A DNA stretch of 16,776 nucleotides from JASFHF01 sp050123375 (lineage in GTDB: Bacteria > Pseudomonadota > Gammaproteobacteria > UBA12402). Each line of letters begins with the position of its first letter. Within the stretch, counting starts at the first letter, position 1. The notes under the pieces were generated by a model that worked only from the letters and a program-made list of their open reading frames with translations, had not been told where the DNA came from and made no database searches. The stretch is from the NCBI GenBank assembly GCA_050123375.1, contig JASFHF010000040.1, positions 1 through 16,776 of the forward strand. The letters are read 5' to 3'. Shown here piece by piece: positions 6,958 to 14,638 of the stretch. The translations under genes and the position numbers were made by a program.

Positions 6958-7665
6958 TTAAATTTCCAACACCGATTTCACAAATGGAATAGTTAATTTA
7001 TGCTTGGCTTGAAGGGATGCTTGATCGAGTTTATTTAACGCAGCAAATAACGAATGCATATCGCGCGGCCAGCGGCGCCATAAAAATTGAACTATATTTT
7101 GAGTTAAGATGAAGCCGCGATTTTTGGCGTGCATGGTTAACGCCTGAATTTTTTCGTCATCAGTTAGTTCAATGGTTGGTAATAATATAGAAGAAGCAAG
7201 GCGTGAAACCAAGTCATCAAGGTTGATTCCCAAGTTTTTTGGAGCAGCAGATGCTGCAATTATTAATCTTTTTCTTTCATCTTGTAGACGATTAAATAAA
7301 TCCAGCAAAGCTTCTTCCCATTTTTTATGTCCTGCGATTGTTTGAATGTCATCAATGCATACTAGATGCATAGCTTCTAATTTGTCTAATACATGCGGTT
7401 GTAATTTATCTAACTTATTCAATGATAAATAAAAATTTGGTAATTTACGTTTGGTCGCAGCATGACAGCATGCTTGCAGTAAGTGCGTGCGGCCGACACC
7501 GGATTTTCCCCAATAATACAAGTATTGCGGGCCGCGGCCGTTAGCCATGGTATGTAAATTTGCGATTAATTGTTGATTATTACCAATAAAATAATTCTCA
7601 AAAGTTGCATAGTCATGCAGATTGATGCCTAAAGTTAATTGTGGGGTTTTGAGAGGGTCGTTCAT
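6958..7665 (-). CDS. hda: DnaA-related replication regulator Hda
   Basis: Hda binds the DNA-loaded sliding clamp and stimulates hydrolysis of DnaA-bound ATP, preventing re-initiation. The 235-residue product is typical in length. The clamp-binding motif QLTLGI lies at 9-14. The AAA+ core has YYWGKSGVGRTHLL (Walker A, about 50-63), LVCIDDIQTIAG (Walker B, D105/D106) and LDDLVSRLAS with R155 as candidate arginine finger. Sensor 2 is in WPRDMHSLFAALNKLD near 199-214. DnaA domain IV is absent, which separates it from DnaA. Its ATG overlaps the perM stop by four bases (ATGA), so translation is coupled with perM. Confidence 0.94.
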   Translation of the reverse strand: MNDPLKTPQLTLGINLHDYATFENYFIGNNQQLIANLHTMANGRGPQYLYYWGKSGVGRTHLLQACCHAATKRKLPNFYLSLNKLDKLQPHVLDKLEAMHLVCIDDIQTIAGHKKWEEALLDLFNRLQDERKRLIIAASAAPKNLGINLDDLVSRLASSILLPTIELTDDEKIQALTMHAKNRGFILTQNIVQFLWRRWPRDMHSLFAALNKLDQASLQAKHKLTIPFVKSVLEI

Positions 7666-8702
7666 AATTGTCTGATTTTTAATTGATCATATAAATGACG
7701 TAACAAAACTACAATTACCGCTGAAGTTGGTACGGCTAGCAATACACCGACGAATCCAAATAATTTGCCGCCGGCTAATAAAGCAAAAATTACTACGACG
7801 GGATGCAGGCCGACCCGATCGCCAACCAAAGATGGTACTAAAACAAAGCTTTCAGCAATTTCACCAATGCCAAATACTCCTAAAACCATAAGTATGTGAA
7901 CCCAATTATGAAATTGAGTGGTGCAGGCGAGTAAAGCTAATAATAATCCAGAGATAAATCCAAGATAGGGAACGATGCTAAGTATACCGGCGAGAATACC
8001 AATTAAAATTCCAACATTTAAACCAACTAACCACAACCCAATAGCATAAATCAGACCTAAACAAATCATTACCAGTAGTTGACCGCGGAAAAATGCTGAT
8101 AAAACCATGCCGCATTCTTTTGCCATGTTAGTAATATTTTTTTCGGAATGAATCGGTAATACGCTGCTGATGGATGTGGTTATTTTATCCCAATCACACA
8201 ACAAATAAAAAGTTACTACTGGAATTAAAAATAAGTTAATAAAGAAACTAATTAATGCTAGACCAGAATGTGATGCCATCGACCACATTTTTGCAATAAA
8301 ACTGCTGCCGGTTGGTAAATATTGAATTAGTGTATTTTTTATTTGGTCAATGTTAAGGGCGGTTTGTAAATGCAGGTGTTTATTGATCCATGGTAAAATC
8401 GTATTGGTTATCCAAAAGTTAATTGCCGGAAGTTGATTAATGAAAATAATAATTTGTTGTTCGATTATTGGAACAATTAAAAATATTAAGCACACAGCAA
8501 TTAGTATTATCAGCAAAAATACCAGAATGACAGCTAAAATGCGGGGTAAGCGCCATTTGGCTAGCCAGTCGACTAAGGGATTAAACAAATAAGCAAGTAA
8601 TATTGCTATAATAAATGGTGTTAATACTGGGCCAAGAAGATAGACTAAGGCGCCGATAATTAAAATACCAATGATTAGTAGCCAGCGTTGTGCGTCTGTC
8701 AT
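7662..8702 (-). CDS. perM: AI-2E family transporter / PerM permease
   Basis: A 346-residue polytopic inner-membrane protein of the AI-2E transporter (PerM/YdiK/TqsA) family. Hydrophobic helices cluster near residues 6-42, 54-80, 150-168, 205-260, 270-290 and 300-338. The family pattern appears in the C-terminal half: VPYLGFISG, SLVGDRVGLHPVVVIFALL, then AGGKLFGFVGVLLAVP. The substrate is not known for PerM members; the AI-2 label comes from TqsA. AGGA about nine bases upstream of the ATG on the minus strand supports this start. It shares a four-base overlap with hda. DUF2066-perM-hda is a recurring gammaproteobacterial order, but the functional link to Hda is unclear. Confidence 0.92.
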   Translation of the reverse strand: MTDAQRWLLIIGILIIGALVYLLGPVLTPFIIAILLAYLFNPLVDWLAKWRLPRILAVILVFLLIILIAVCLIFLIVPIIEQQIIIFINQLPAINFWITNTILPWINKHLHLQTALNIDQIKNTLIQYLPTGSSFIAKMWSMASHSGLALISFFINLFLIPVVTFYLLCDWDKITTSISSVLPIHSEKNITNMAKECGMVLSAFFRGQLLVMICLGLIYAIGLWLVGLNVGILIGILAGILSIVPYLGFISGLLLALLACTTQFHNWVHILMVLGVFGIGEIAESFVLVPSLVGDRVGLHPVVVIFALLAGGKLFGFVGVLLAVPTSAVIVVLLRHLYDQLKIRQL

Positions 8703-8754
8703 GTTTCATTTCCTGTGTATTGATTTTTCAAAAAATTGGTATAAAAATGCTGAA

Positions 8755-8862
8755 GTAACTTAGGGAATGTGTTTTTCAGGTAATGCGAGACCATGGATGG
8801 TCGAGCCTTAGCGCCACATGGATGTGCTTGAGCGTGCCTGAAAAACACATCCCCTAAGTTAC
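8755..8862. repeat. Long hairpin element with 56-base core, copy 1
   Basis: Arms 8755-8780 and 8837-8862 (26 bases) are reverse complements with a single mismatch. They enclose the core 8781-8836, which is the reverse complement of 15474-15529 with only two differences in 56. The core holds small nested hairpins built on catcc/ggatg, such as gaccatggatggtc. It sits in the leader of perM, inside the DUF2066-perM-hda operon. Confidence 0.88.
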
Positions 8863-8902
8863 GCCAAGCTGAATTTTTCATATTTAGTTCCATTTTTGAA
8901 GA

Positions 8903-9967
8903 TCACTCTGTGTGGTTGTATTTATAAGTTAAAATTGTTGGTTGATCGCTAGGTGGTACGTCAGACTGTGTTGGTGACAAAACTGAATTTAGCTGAATAG
9001 TGCGTTGTAAAGTGTCAATATTCGTGTTTAAAGTTAAATGAAAATTGGCTTGGGAGGCGTTAACATTTTGTACTTCGACGTTAGTTACCCCAGCTAAATT
9101 ATTTAAATAACGTACAGTTTTTGCATAATCATTAATGTTAGTTAAATTTATCACCATAAAATTTATGGTATTTTCTGGCTGGTTATTTTCGGTTACTGCA
9201 AATCGTTTAGCTAAAATATTAGTTATGTTATTAATTCCATCTTGCACAATTGTTTTAACATCATTTCCTTTAATATCCCAGGATAATTGATCATCTTTTA
9301 ATAATAATGACCAATGGCTAATTATATTATTTGGAGCAGATTGGTCAATTCGGATAATCAGAATTTCGTTTGGAGCATAACGTGATGATGCGTTTTGAAT
9401 AACATTAATAAATGGCGCCCACACATCACTTGGTTGTATTTGCTGCAAATCAGTTAAATCCAATATGGGAAAGATTAGTGGTAATCCGCGTTGCTTGGCA
9501 TCATCAGTTAAGTTTTTGACTATAGGATTGTCGTCGTTATTGTTTAATTGGGTTCCGGACACATCTTGAGTTGCTAGCCAGACTAAAGTTAACGGACGAT
9601 TTTTTTTCCAGATTGGTTGACCGGTTTGTTTTAATAAATTATTGATTGATTGCGGGGCAAAATTAACTTGCAAGGTTAAAGGGGTAGTTGCATCAGATGG
9701 TACTTGAATATAACTAAAATCACGAATATATTGATTTGGTTTTTTGATTGCATCATTAATTTCGTCAATTTTTACAATATCAATATTGCCGCTTACTTTG
9801 ATAAATATGTTTTTTAGTGCAAGTGATAACGCTGTTTTTTGTTGATCAATGTTGCGTGAGGTTACCGGAATTTCAGCAGTATATAACGAATTTAAAGCAA
9901 CAGCGTAAGTAGTTGTTGTTAGCATTACTGCTAGTAAAATAAAAAATGTTAATATGGTTTTTTTCAT
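8903..9967 (-). CDS. DUF2066 exported protein
   Basis: The 354-residue protein has a classical signal peptide: MKK, a hydrophobic run through about residue 18 and a likely cleavage after YAVA near 24. The mature N-terminus (LYTAEIPVTSRNIDQQKTAL then IFIKVSGN) is the hallmark of DUF2066, a gammaproteobacterial periplasmic or envelope family of unknown function. It contains no cysteine in a lipobox. The C-terminal third is rich in Asn and Thr, with alternating strand-like stretches. It is the first gene of the operon with perM and hda; a 200-base spacer carrying a long hairpin follows it. I see no strong ribosome binding site before the ATG. Confidence 0.85.
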   Translation of the reverse strand: MKKTILTFFILLAVMLTTTTYAVALNSLYTAEIPVTSRNIDQQKTALSLALKNIFIKVSGNIDIVKIDEINDAIKKPNQYIRDFSYIQVPSDATTPLTLQVNFAPQSINNLLKQTGQPIWKKNRPLTLVWLATQDVSGTQLNNNDDNPIVKNLTDDAKQRGLPLIFPILDLTDLQQIQPSDVWAPFINVIQNASSRYAPNEILIIRIDQSAPNNIISHWSLLLKDDQLSWDIKGNDVKTIVQDGINNITNILAKRFAVTENNQPENTINFMVINLTNINDYAKTVRYLNNLAGVTNVEVQNVNASQANFHLTLNTNIDTLQRTIQLNSVLSPTQSDVPPSDQPTILTYKYNHTE

Positions 9968-9993
9968 AATGTGTATTTAAGTCGACTGTTGGC

Positions 9994-10101
9994 GGGACGG
10001 AGCTTTACATGATTACAAAGCAACAAACATGGCATTGTAATCATGTAATAGCTCGCGTCCCGCGTTGTTTATTACTTTGTAATCATGTAAAGCCCCGTCC
10101 C
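9994..10101. repeat. Three-arm palindromic element, copy 1
   Basis: Three related arms lie in a row: a (9994-10018), b' (10035-10061) and a' (10077-10101). Arm a can pair with the nearby b' (with small bulges) or with the distant a' (nearly complete over 25 bp). The loop 10019-10034 is agcaacaaacatggca. The element is, in reverse orientation, nearly the same as 12063-12171. It fills the space between the fbaA stop and the DUF2066 gene, so it probably also ends fbaA transcription. Confidence 0.88.
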
Positions 10102-10122
10102 TCAATAAATCTTGCTATTACC

Positions 10123-11151
10123 TCAATATACCGTATGTCCGCCAGCTTTTAAGTCGTCTACTGCTTGCATGATACGTTCGCACATGCCGCTTTCTGCCTT
10201 TTTCATATAGCTGCGTGGATCGTATACTTTTTTGTTCCCAACTTCTCCTTCTATTTTAAGCATACCATCATAATTTTTAAACATATGATCAACAATTGGG
10301 CGTGAAAAAGCGTATTGAGTGTCGGTGTCAATGTTCATTTTGATCACGCCGTAACCAATAGTTTCATGAATTTCTTGTTTAGATGAACCAGAGCCGCCGT
10401 GAAATACCAGGTAAAATTTAGCATCTTTTCCATATTCTTTGATTACTGCATCCTGTCCTTGTTTTAAGATTTCTGGTCGAAGTTTGACGTTGCCTGGTTT
10501 ATATACACCGTGGACGTTGCCGAAAGTAGCAGCAAACATGAATTTAGCATTTGTAACGGAACTTAAGCGGCGGTACACCTCAACCATATCTTCAGGAGTA
10601 GTGTAGAGTTTTTCTGCAGGCGCACCTTCATGGCTTACGCCGTCTTCTTCACCGCCGACTACACCAGCTTCGACTTCAAGAATAATGTCATTTTTAGCGC
10701 AGCGTTCTAATAATTTAACCGCGATATCCATGTTTTCTTTCAGCGGGAGGGCGCTGCCGTCAAACATATGGCTATTGAAAAGGTTAGGTAAGCCTTGGCT
10801 GCGGCGATGTTCCGTTGCTTCAATCAGCGGCATCATGAAGGCATCCAGTTTGTCTGCCGAGCAGTGATCGGTATGTAAAGCTACGTAAATGTTGTATTTG
10901 TCAGCCATACGGTGGACGTGTTCAGCAATAGTGATGGCTCCAAGCGCCATGTCTTTGACTGCTAGCCCGGAGGCAAACTGGCCACCGCCAGTAGAAACCT
11001 GAATAATGCCATCAGATTTTTTCTCAGCAAATGCCTGTAAGGCAGCATTAGCAGTAGTCATTGAGGTGACATTGATGGCAGGATAAGCAAAGCCCTTATC
11101 ACGAGCGTTGTCTAGCATTTTACAGTATGTTTTATAGTCAGCAACTGGCAT
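10123..11151 (-). CDS. fbaA: Class II fructose-bisphosphate aldolase
   Basis: This zinc enzyme interconverts fructose-1,6-bisphosphate with dihydroxyacetone phosphate and glyceraldehyde-3-phosphate. The 342-residue protein resembles the Mycobacterium-type class II aldolase from its start (MPVADYKTYC) through GGGQFASG, more than the E. coli-type. Key residues are visible: catalytic D95 and zinc ligand H96 in ALHTDHC, GVVGGEEDGV at 163-172, zinc ligands H214 in GNVHGVYKPG and H251 in FHGGSGS, then MNIDTDTQYAF with the phosphate-binding NxDT. GAGGAA on the minus strand (11164-11159) is seven bases from the ATG. Palindromic elements stand on both sides. Nearby ppsA supplies PEP for the same gluconeogenic route. 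Confidence 0.95.
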   Translation of the reverse strand: MPVADYKTYCKMLDNARDKGFAYPAINVTSMTTANAALQAFAEKKSDGIIQVSTGGGQFASGLAVKDMALGAITIAEHVHRMADKYNIYVALHTDHCSADKLDAFMMPLIEATEHRRSQGLPNLFNSHMFDGSALPLKENMDIAVKLLERCAKNDIILEVEAGVVGGEEDGVSHEGAPAEKLYTTPEDMVEVYRRLSSVTNAKFMFAATFGNVHGVYKPGNVKLRPEILKQGQDAVIKEYGKDAKFYLVFHGGSGSSKQEIHETIGYGVIKMNIDTDTQYAFSRPIVDHMFKNYDGMLKIEGEVGNKKVYDPRSYMKKAESGMCERIMQAVDDLKAGGHTVY

Positions 11152-11186
11152 ATTTATATTCCTCGTTTAAGCAAGAGTAAGTAGGC

Positions 11187-11301
11187 GGGACGGGGCTTTA
11201 CATAATTACAAGTGCCTTGTTTGTTGCTTTGTAATCATGTAAAGCCCCGTCCCTCAAAGGAGCTAACTTATTACTTTGTAACCATGTAATAGCTCGCGTC
11301 C
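11187..11301. repeat. Three-arm palindromic element, copy 2
   Basis: Arms 11187-11211 and 11229-11253 pair at 24 of 25 positions around the 17-base loop gtgccttgtttgttgct. A third arm of the b' type follows at 11276-11301 (ttgtaaccatgtaatagc then tcgcgtcc). The order here is a, a', b', unlike copies 1 and 4. It lies upstream of fbaA, in the divergent region shared with the GNAT gene. Confidence 0.88.
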
Positions 11302-11367
11302 GTGTAGTTTTAAGTTTTAATCCAACTAAAATTGTAATCATTTCGGTTAAAAATGGCAATTGGTTAG

Positions 11368-11396
11368 TTGGTATTTATCGCAGAGAAGGGTATAAT
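11368..11396 (+). promoter_or_regulatory. Promoter of the GNAT gene
   Basis: TTGGTA (11368-11373) and a perfect TATAAT (11391-11396) are separated by 17 bases. The expected start of transcription, near 11403, gives a leader of about 24 bases to the ATG at 11427. Confidence 0.65.
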
Positions 11397-11426
11397 TTTC
11401 GATAAAAATATTAAGGATGGCATTAT

Positions 11427-11927
11427 ATGCTCAAATTCAAAAAGTTACAGCCGAACGCATTCAAATTTTACGCGAACCAATCTGTTGAAAAATATGCGGA
11501 GTATATTTTCGAGTCTAAGGAAGTTAGCAGTATGGAGGAGGCACTTCAGGTTTCGCGGGAAGAAGTATTGCCGTGGGTACAAGAAGCATTAACTTCAAAA
11601 GCTCATCATTTTTATCGTGTTAAAGATGGTAAAAATGCGACAGTTGGTTGGATTTGGTTTGAGCTTGTCGATGAAGGTAATGTATCGTTTTTAGTATATA
11701 TTTTTATCGAACCGGAGTATCGTGGTCGTGGATATGCTGGCGAATTATTAAAATTTTATGAACAAGAATCAAAAAAATTAGGTGCTAATCAAATTGTGTT
11801 ATTTGTATTTAAAATTAATAAGTCCGCAATAAGACTATACGAAAAATCTGGCTATAAAATTGTTGATGAGGTTAGTTCGTTTGAAGCAACTGAACCGACA
11901 AGATATAAGATGGTGAAAGATTTGTAG
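11427..11927 (+). CDS. GNAT family N-acetyltransferase
   Basis: The 166-residue product carries the acetyl-CoA binding motif of the GNAT fold: IEPEYRGRGYAGELL at about 94-108, with the R-x-x-G-x-G/A loop. The second half of the fold is NKSAIRLYEKSGYK at 131-144. The preceding strands, TVGWIWFEL and GNVSFLVYIFIE, fit the central sheet. The substrate cannot be read from the sequence. AAGGA at 11413-11417 and the promoter upstream support this start. It stands alone between palindromic elements, close to two central-carbon genes, but no functional link is evident. Confidence 0.88.
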   Translation: MLKFKKLQPNAFKFYANQSVEKYAEYIFESKEVSSMEEALQVSREEVLPWVQEALTSKAHHFYRVKDGKNATVGWIWFELVDEGNVSFLVYIFIEPEYRGRGYAGELLKFYEQESKKLGANQIVLFVFKINKSAIRLYEKSGYKIVDEVSSFEATEPTRYKMVKDL

Positions 11928-11949
11928 GAGATCAGGTATATCTCGGTGT

Positions 11950-12016
11950 GGGGTCGGGTCTTTACTTATTACAAGTGCCTTGTTTGTTGCTTTGTAATTA
12001 GTAAAGACCCGACCCC
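11950..12016. repeat. Palindromic element, copy 3, with changed arms
   Basis: Arms 11950-11974 and 11992-12016 pair at 24 of 25 positions. The loop gtgccttgtttgttgct (11975-11991) is identical to the loop of copy 2. The arm begins ggggtcgggtcttt in place of gggacggggcttt, and both sides carry the matching change. It lies 22 bases after the GNAT stop and could end that transcript. Confidence 0.88.
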
Positions 12017-12062
12017 CTTGGAGATTTTTGCATGGTGAAGGAGTAATAGCTAAATTCGTTGA

Positions 12063-12171
12063 GGGACGGGGCTTTACATGATTACAAAGTAAATAAGTTG
12101 CGCGGGACGCGAGCTATTACATAATTACAAGGCTATGTTTGTTGCCTTGTAATCATGTAAAGCTCCGTCCC
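12063..12171. repeat. Three-arm palindromic element, copy 4
   Basis: Arms a (12063-12087), b (about 12103-12130) and a' (12147-12171) lie in a row. The loop ggctatgtttgttgcc (12131-12146) separates b from a'. Arm a' can pair with b or with a (24 of 25). The element is close to the reverse complement of copy 1 at 9994. It ends 49 bases before the ppsA start, leaving little room for a separate promoter. Confidence 0.88.
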
Positions 12172-12220
12172 CCTGAGTGGTTAAAAAGAACTAAGATATA
12201 AACAAAAAAGGAAAATGCAT

Positions 12221-14581
12221 ATGACAAATATCATCTGGTTCGATAAATTAGGCAGAAAAGATGTTGAAGAAGTTGGGGGGAAGAATTCATCGCTTGGAGA
12301 GATGATTCAGAATTTATCTAGTAATGGTGTGCGGGTGCCTATGGGGTTTGCGACGACTGCACAAGCTTATCGCGATTTTTTCGCGCAAAATGATTTAGAT
12401 GATAGAATTTATCAAACTTTAGATAAATTGGATGTTAACGACATTGGCGCGTTGGAAAAAGCAGGTCAAAAAATTCGGCAAGCAATTGTTGATGCAGATT
12501 TCTCAGATAAATTCAAACAAGAAATCACGGCGGCATTTACTGAAATGCAGCAGGATCATGACCAAGAAATTTCGGTTGCGGTGCGATCATCAGCAACTGC
12601 TGAAGATTTACCTGAAGCTTCATTTGCGGGGCAGCATGAAACCTATTTAAACATTCAAGGTTTGGAAAATGTAATTTTAGCGGTTAAAAAAGTTTTTGCG
12701 TCACTCTTCAATGATCGTGCGATAACTTATCGGGTTAATCATAATTTTGATCATCGCAAGGTAGCTTTATCTGCTGGTATTCAATATATGGTGCATAGTG
12801 ATATTGGCGCTAGCGGGGTAATGTTTAGTATTGATACCGAGTCTGGATTTCAAAATGTGGTATTTATTAATGCTGGATATGGTCTTGGTGAAACGATTGT
12901 GCAGGGTTCGGTAAATCCAGATGAATATTATGTTTATAAACCTAATTTGGCGGCCAAAAAACCTGCAATTTTGCGTAAAAATTTAGGTGATAAAAAAATT
13001 AAAATGGTGTATGCGCAGGATCCAAAAAATCCAACTAAAATTGTTGATGTGGATGAAAAAGAGCAATGTGTATTTACTTTGACTGATGATGAAATTCAGG
13101 AATTAGCAAAATATGCTGTAATGATTGAAAAGCATTATGGTATGCCGATGGATGTTGAATGGGCGCGTGATGGTGTTGACGGAAAATTATATATTGTGCA
13201 AGCCAGACCTGAAACAGTAAAAAGTCGTGCTGATTTACAAATTTTAAAACGTTACACTTTAAAGTCGCGCGGTAAAGTTATTATTACTGGCCGCAGTGTT
13301 GGACAATTAATGGGGCAAGGTAAAGCAAAAGTTTTAAAAAATATTAGCGAAATGTCAAAGCTGCAAGAAGGTGATGTATTGGTTACTGAAATGACGGATC
13401 CGGATTGGGAACCAATCATGAAAAGATCGGCAGCAATTATTACTAATCGTGGCGGACGTACTTGTCATGCGGCGATTGTGGCGCGTGAATTAGGAATTCC
13501 GGCGATCGTTGGTTGCGGTAATGCAACTGAAGTAATTCAAGATGGCCAAGAAGTTACTGTATCTTGTGCTGAAGGTGATACCGGCAATGTTTATGAAGGT
13601 TTATTGGAGTATAAGGTTGATGAGTTGGATAGTTCTAATATGCCGGAATTGCCGACTAAAATCATGATGAATATCGGTGATCCTGATTTAGCGTTTAGTT
13701 ATAGTTTTATTCCCAATCATGGAGTTGGTTTGGCGAGGTTGGAATTTATTATTAACAATATGATTGGCGTGCATCCAAAAGCGTTAATTCGTTATGCTAG
13801 TTTATCATCTGAATTGCAGCAGGAAATTGATAGAAAAATTTGTGGTTATAAAAGCCCGGTTGATTATTATGTGGATAAATTGTCTGAAGGAATTGCGACG
13901 ATTGCTGCAGCGTTTTATCCAAAACCAGTAATTGTGCGTACTTCAGATTTTAAATCGAATGAATATGCTAATTTGTTAGGCGGTAAAGATTATGAGCCTG
14001 ATGAAGAAAATCCAATGATCGGTTTTCGTGGAGCCTCACGTTATGTTGATCCTGCTTTTAGCGATTGTTTTGAATTGGAATGCCGCGCATTACATAAAGT
14101 GCGTAATGATATGGGATTAACTAATGTTGTGATTATGATTCCATTTACGCGCACTGTTGAAGAAGGTAAAAGCATCATTGAAGTGCTGGCAAAAAATAAC
14201 TTAAAGCAAGGTGTAAACGATTTAAAAATTATTATGATGTGTGAAATTCCATCAAATATAATTTTGGCTGAAGAATTTTTAGAACATTTTGATGGTTTTT
14301 CAATTGGCTCAAATGATTTAACCCAATTAACGCTTGGGCTTGATCGCGATTCAAATTTAGTCGCGAATTTATTTGATGAACGCAATGAAGCGGTGAAAAG
14401 ATCTTTAGCGAAAGCAATATCAATTTGCAACAAGCTAAATAAATATATTGGAATTTGCGGTCAAGGTCCATCAGATCATCCTGATTTAGCTAAGTGGTTA
14501 CTTGAGCAAGGCATTGGTTCGATGTCTTTGAATCCAGATACAGTAGTACCTACTTGGTTGAATTTGGCTGGCAAGTCTTGA
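12221..14581 (+). CDS. ppsA: Phosphoenolpyruvate synthase
   Basis: The enzyme converts pyruvate, ATP and water into PEP, AMP and phosphate, the entry step of gluconeogenesis from pyruvate. The start used here is the ATG at 12221, because the AAGGA (12208-12212) is eight bases away from it, whereas the in-frame ATG at 12215 lies almost on top of the AAGGA. This gives 786 residues, close to the E. coli length. The nucleotide-binding domain contains VGGKNSSLGEM, VAVRSSATAEDLPEASFAGQ and GYGLGETIVQGSVNPDEY. The phosphohistidine domain has TNRGGRTCHAAIVARELGIP, with the catalytic His at about 416. The PEP/pyruvate barrel has GFRGASRY, MIPFTRTVEE and SIGSNDLTQLTLGLDRD. The catalytic Cys is in GICGQGPSDHPD near 746. 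No PpsR regulator gene is adjacent. Confidence 0.95.
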   Translation: MTNIIWFDKLGRKDVEEVGGKNSSLGEMIQNLSSNGVRVPMGFATTAQAYRDFFAQNDLDDRIYQTLDKLDVNDIGALEKAGQKIRQAIVDADFSDKFKQEITAAFTEMQQDHDQEISVAVRSSATAEDLPEASFAGQHETYLNIQGLENVILAVKKVFASLFNDRAITYRVNHNFDHRKVALSAGIQYMVHSDIGASGVMFSIDTESGFQNVVFINAGYGLGETIVQGSVNPDEYYVYKPNLAAKKPAILRKNLGDKKIKMVYAQDPKNPTKIVDVDEKEQCVFTLTDDEIQELAKYAVMIEKHYGMPMDVEWARDGVDGKLYIVQARPETVKSRADLQILKRYTLKSRGKVIITGRSVGQLMGQGKAKVLKNISEMSKLQEGDVLVTEMTDPDWEPIMKRSAAIITNRGGRTCHAAIVARELGIPAIVGCGNATEVIQDGQEVTVSCAEGDTGNVYEGLLEYKVDELDSSNMPELPTKIMMNIGDPDLAFSYSFIPNHGVGLARLEFIINNMIGVHPKALIRYASLSSELQQEIDRKICGYKSPVDYYVDKLSEGIATIAAAFYPKPVIVRTSDFKSNEYANLLGGKDYEPDEENPMIGFRGASRYVDPAFSDCFELECRALHKVRNDMGLTNVVIMIPFTRTVEEGKSIIEVLAKNNLKQGVNDLKIIMMCEIPSNIILAEEFLEHFDGFSIGSNDLTQLTLGLDRDSNLVANLFDERNEAVKRSLAKAISICNKLNKYIGICGQGPSDHPDLAKWLLEQGIGSMSLNPDTVVPTWLNLAGKS

Positions 14582-14593
14582 CACTTTCAGTTT

Positions 14594-14628
14594 GCTTCGG
14601 TACGGTAATATTATATACAGTACGAAGC
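14594..14628. promoter_or_regulatory. Stem-loop between ppsA and the response regulator
   Basis: gcttcggtac (14594-14603) pairs with gtacgaagc (14620-14628), with one bulged G. The 16-base A/T-rich loop contains attatata. No T-run follows. The stem ends directly at the GGAG (14629-14632) of the next gene, so it may modulate translation or processing rather than ending ppsA transcription. Confidence 0.4.
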
Positions 14629-14638
14629 GGAGCCATGG

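Noticed and set aside
8699..8893. A 64-codon minus-strand frame whose stop overlaps the perM start as ATGA, suggesting a coupled small gene
   Set aside because: Most of the frame is the palindromic element at 8755-8862 (it yields the peptide GAKARPSMV). It has no ribosome binding site, and perM has its own AGGA. The overlap is probably chance.
14041..14471. Long minus-strand open frames inside ppsA
   Set aside because: They lie fully within a well-supported gene with clear PEP synthase motifs and have no family features; they are shadows of its codon use.
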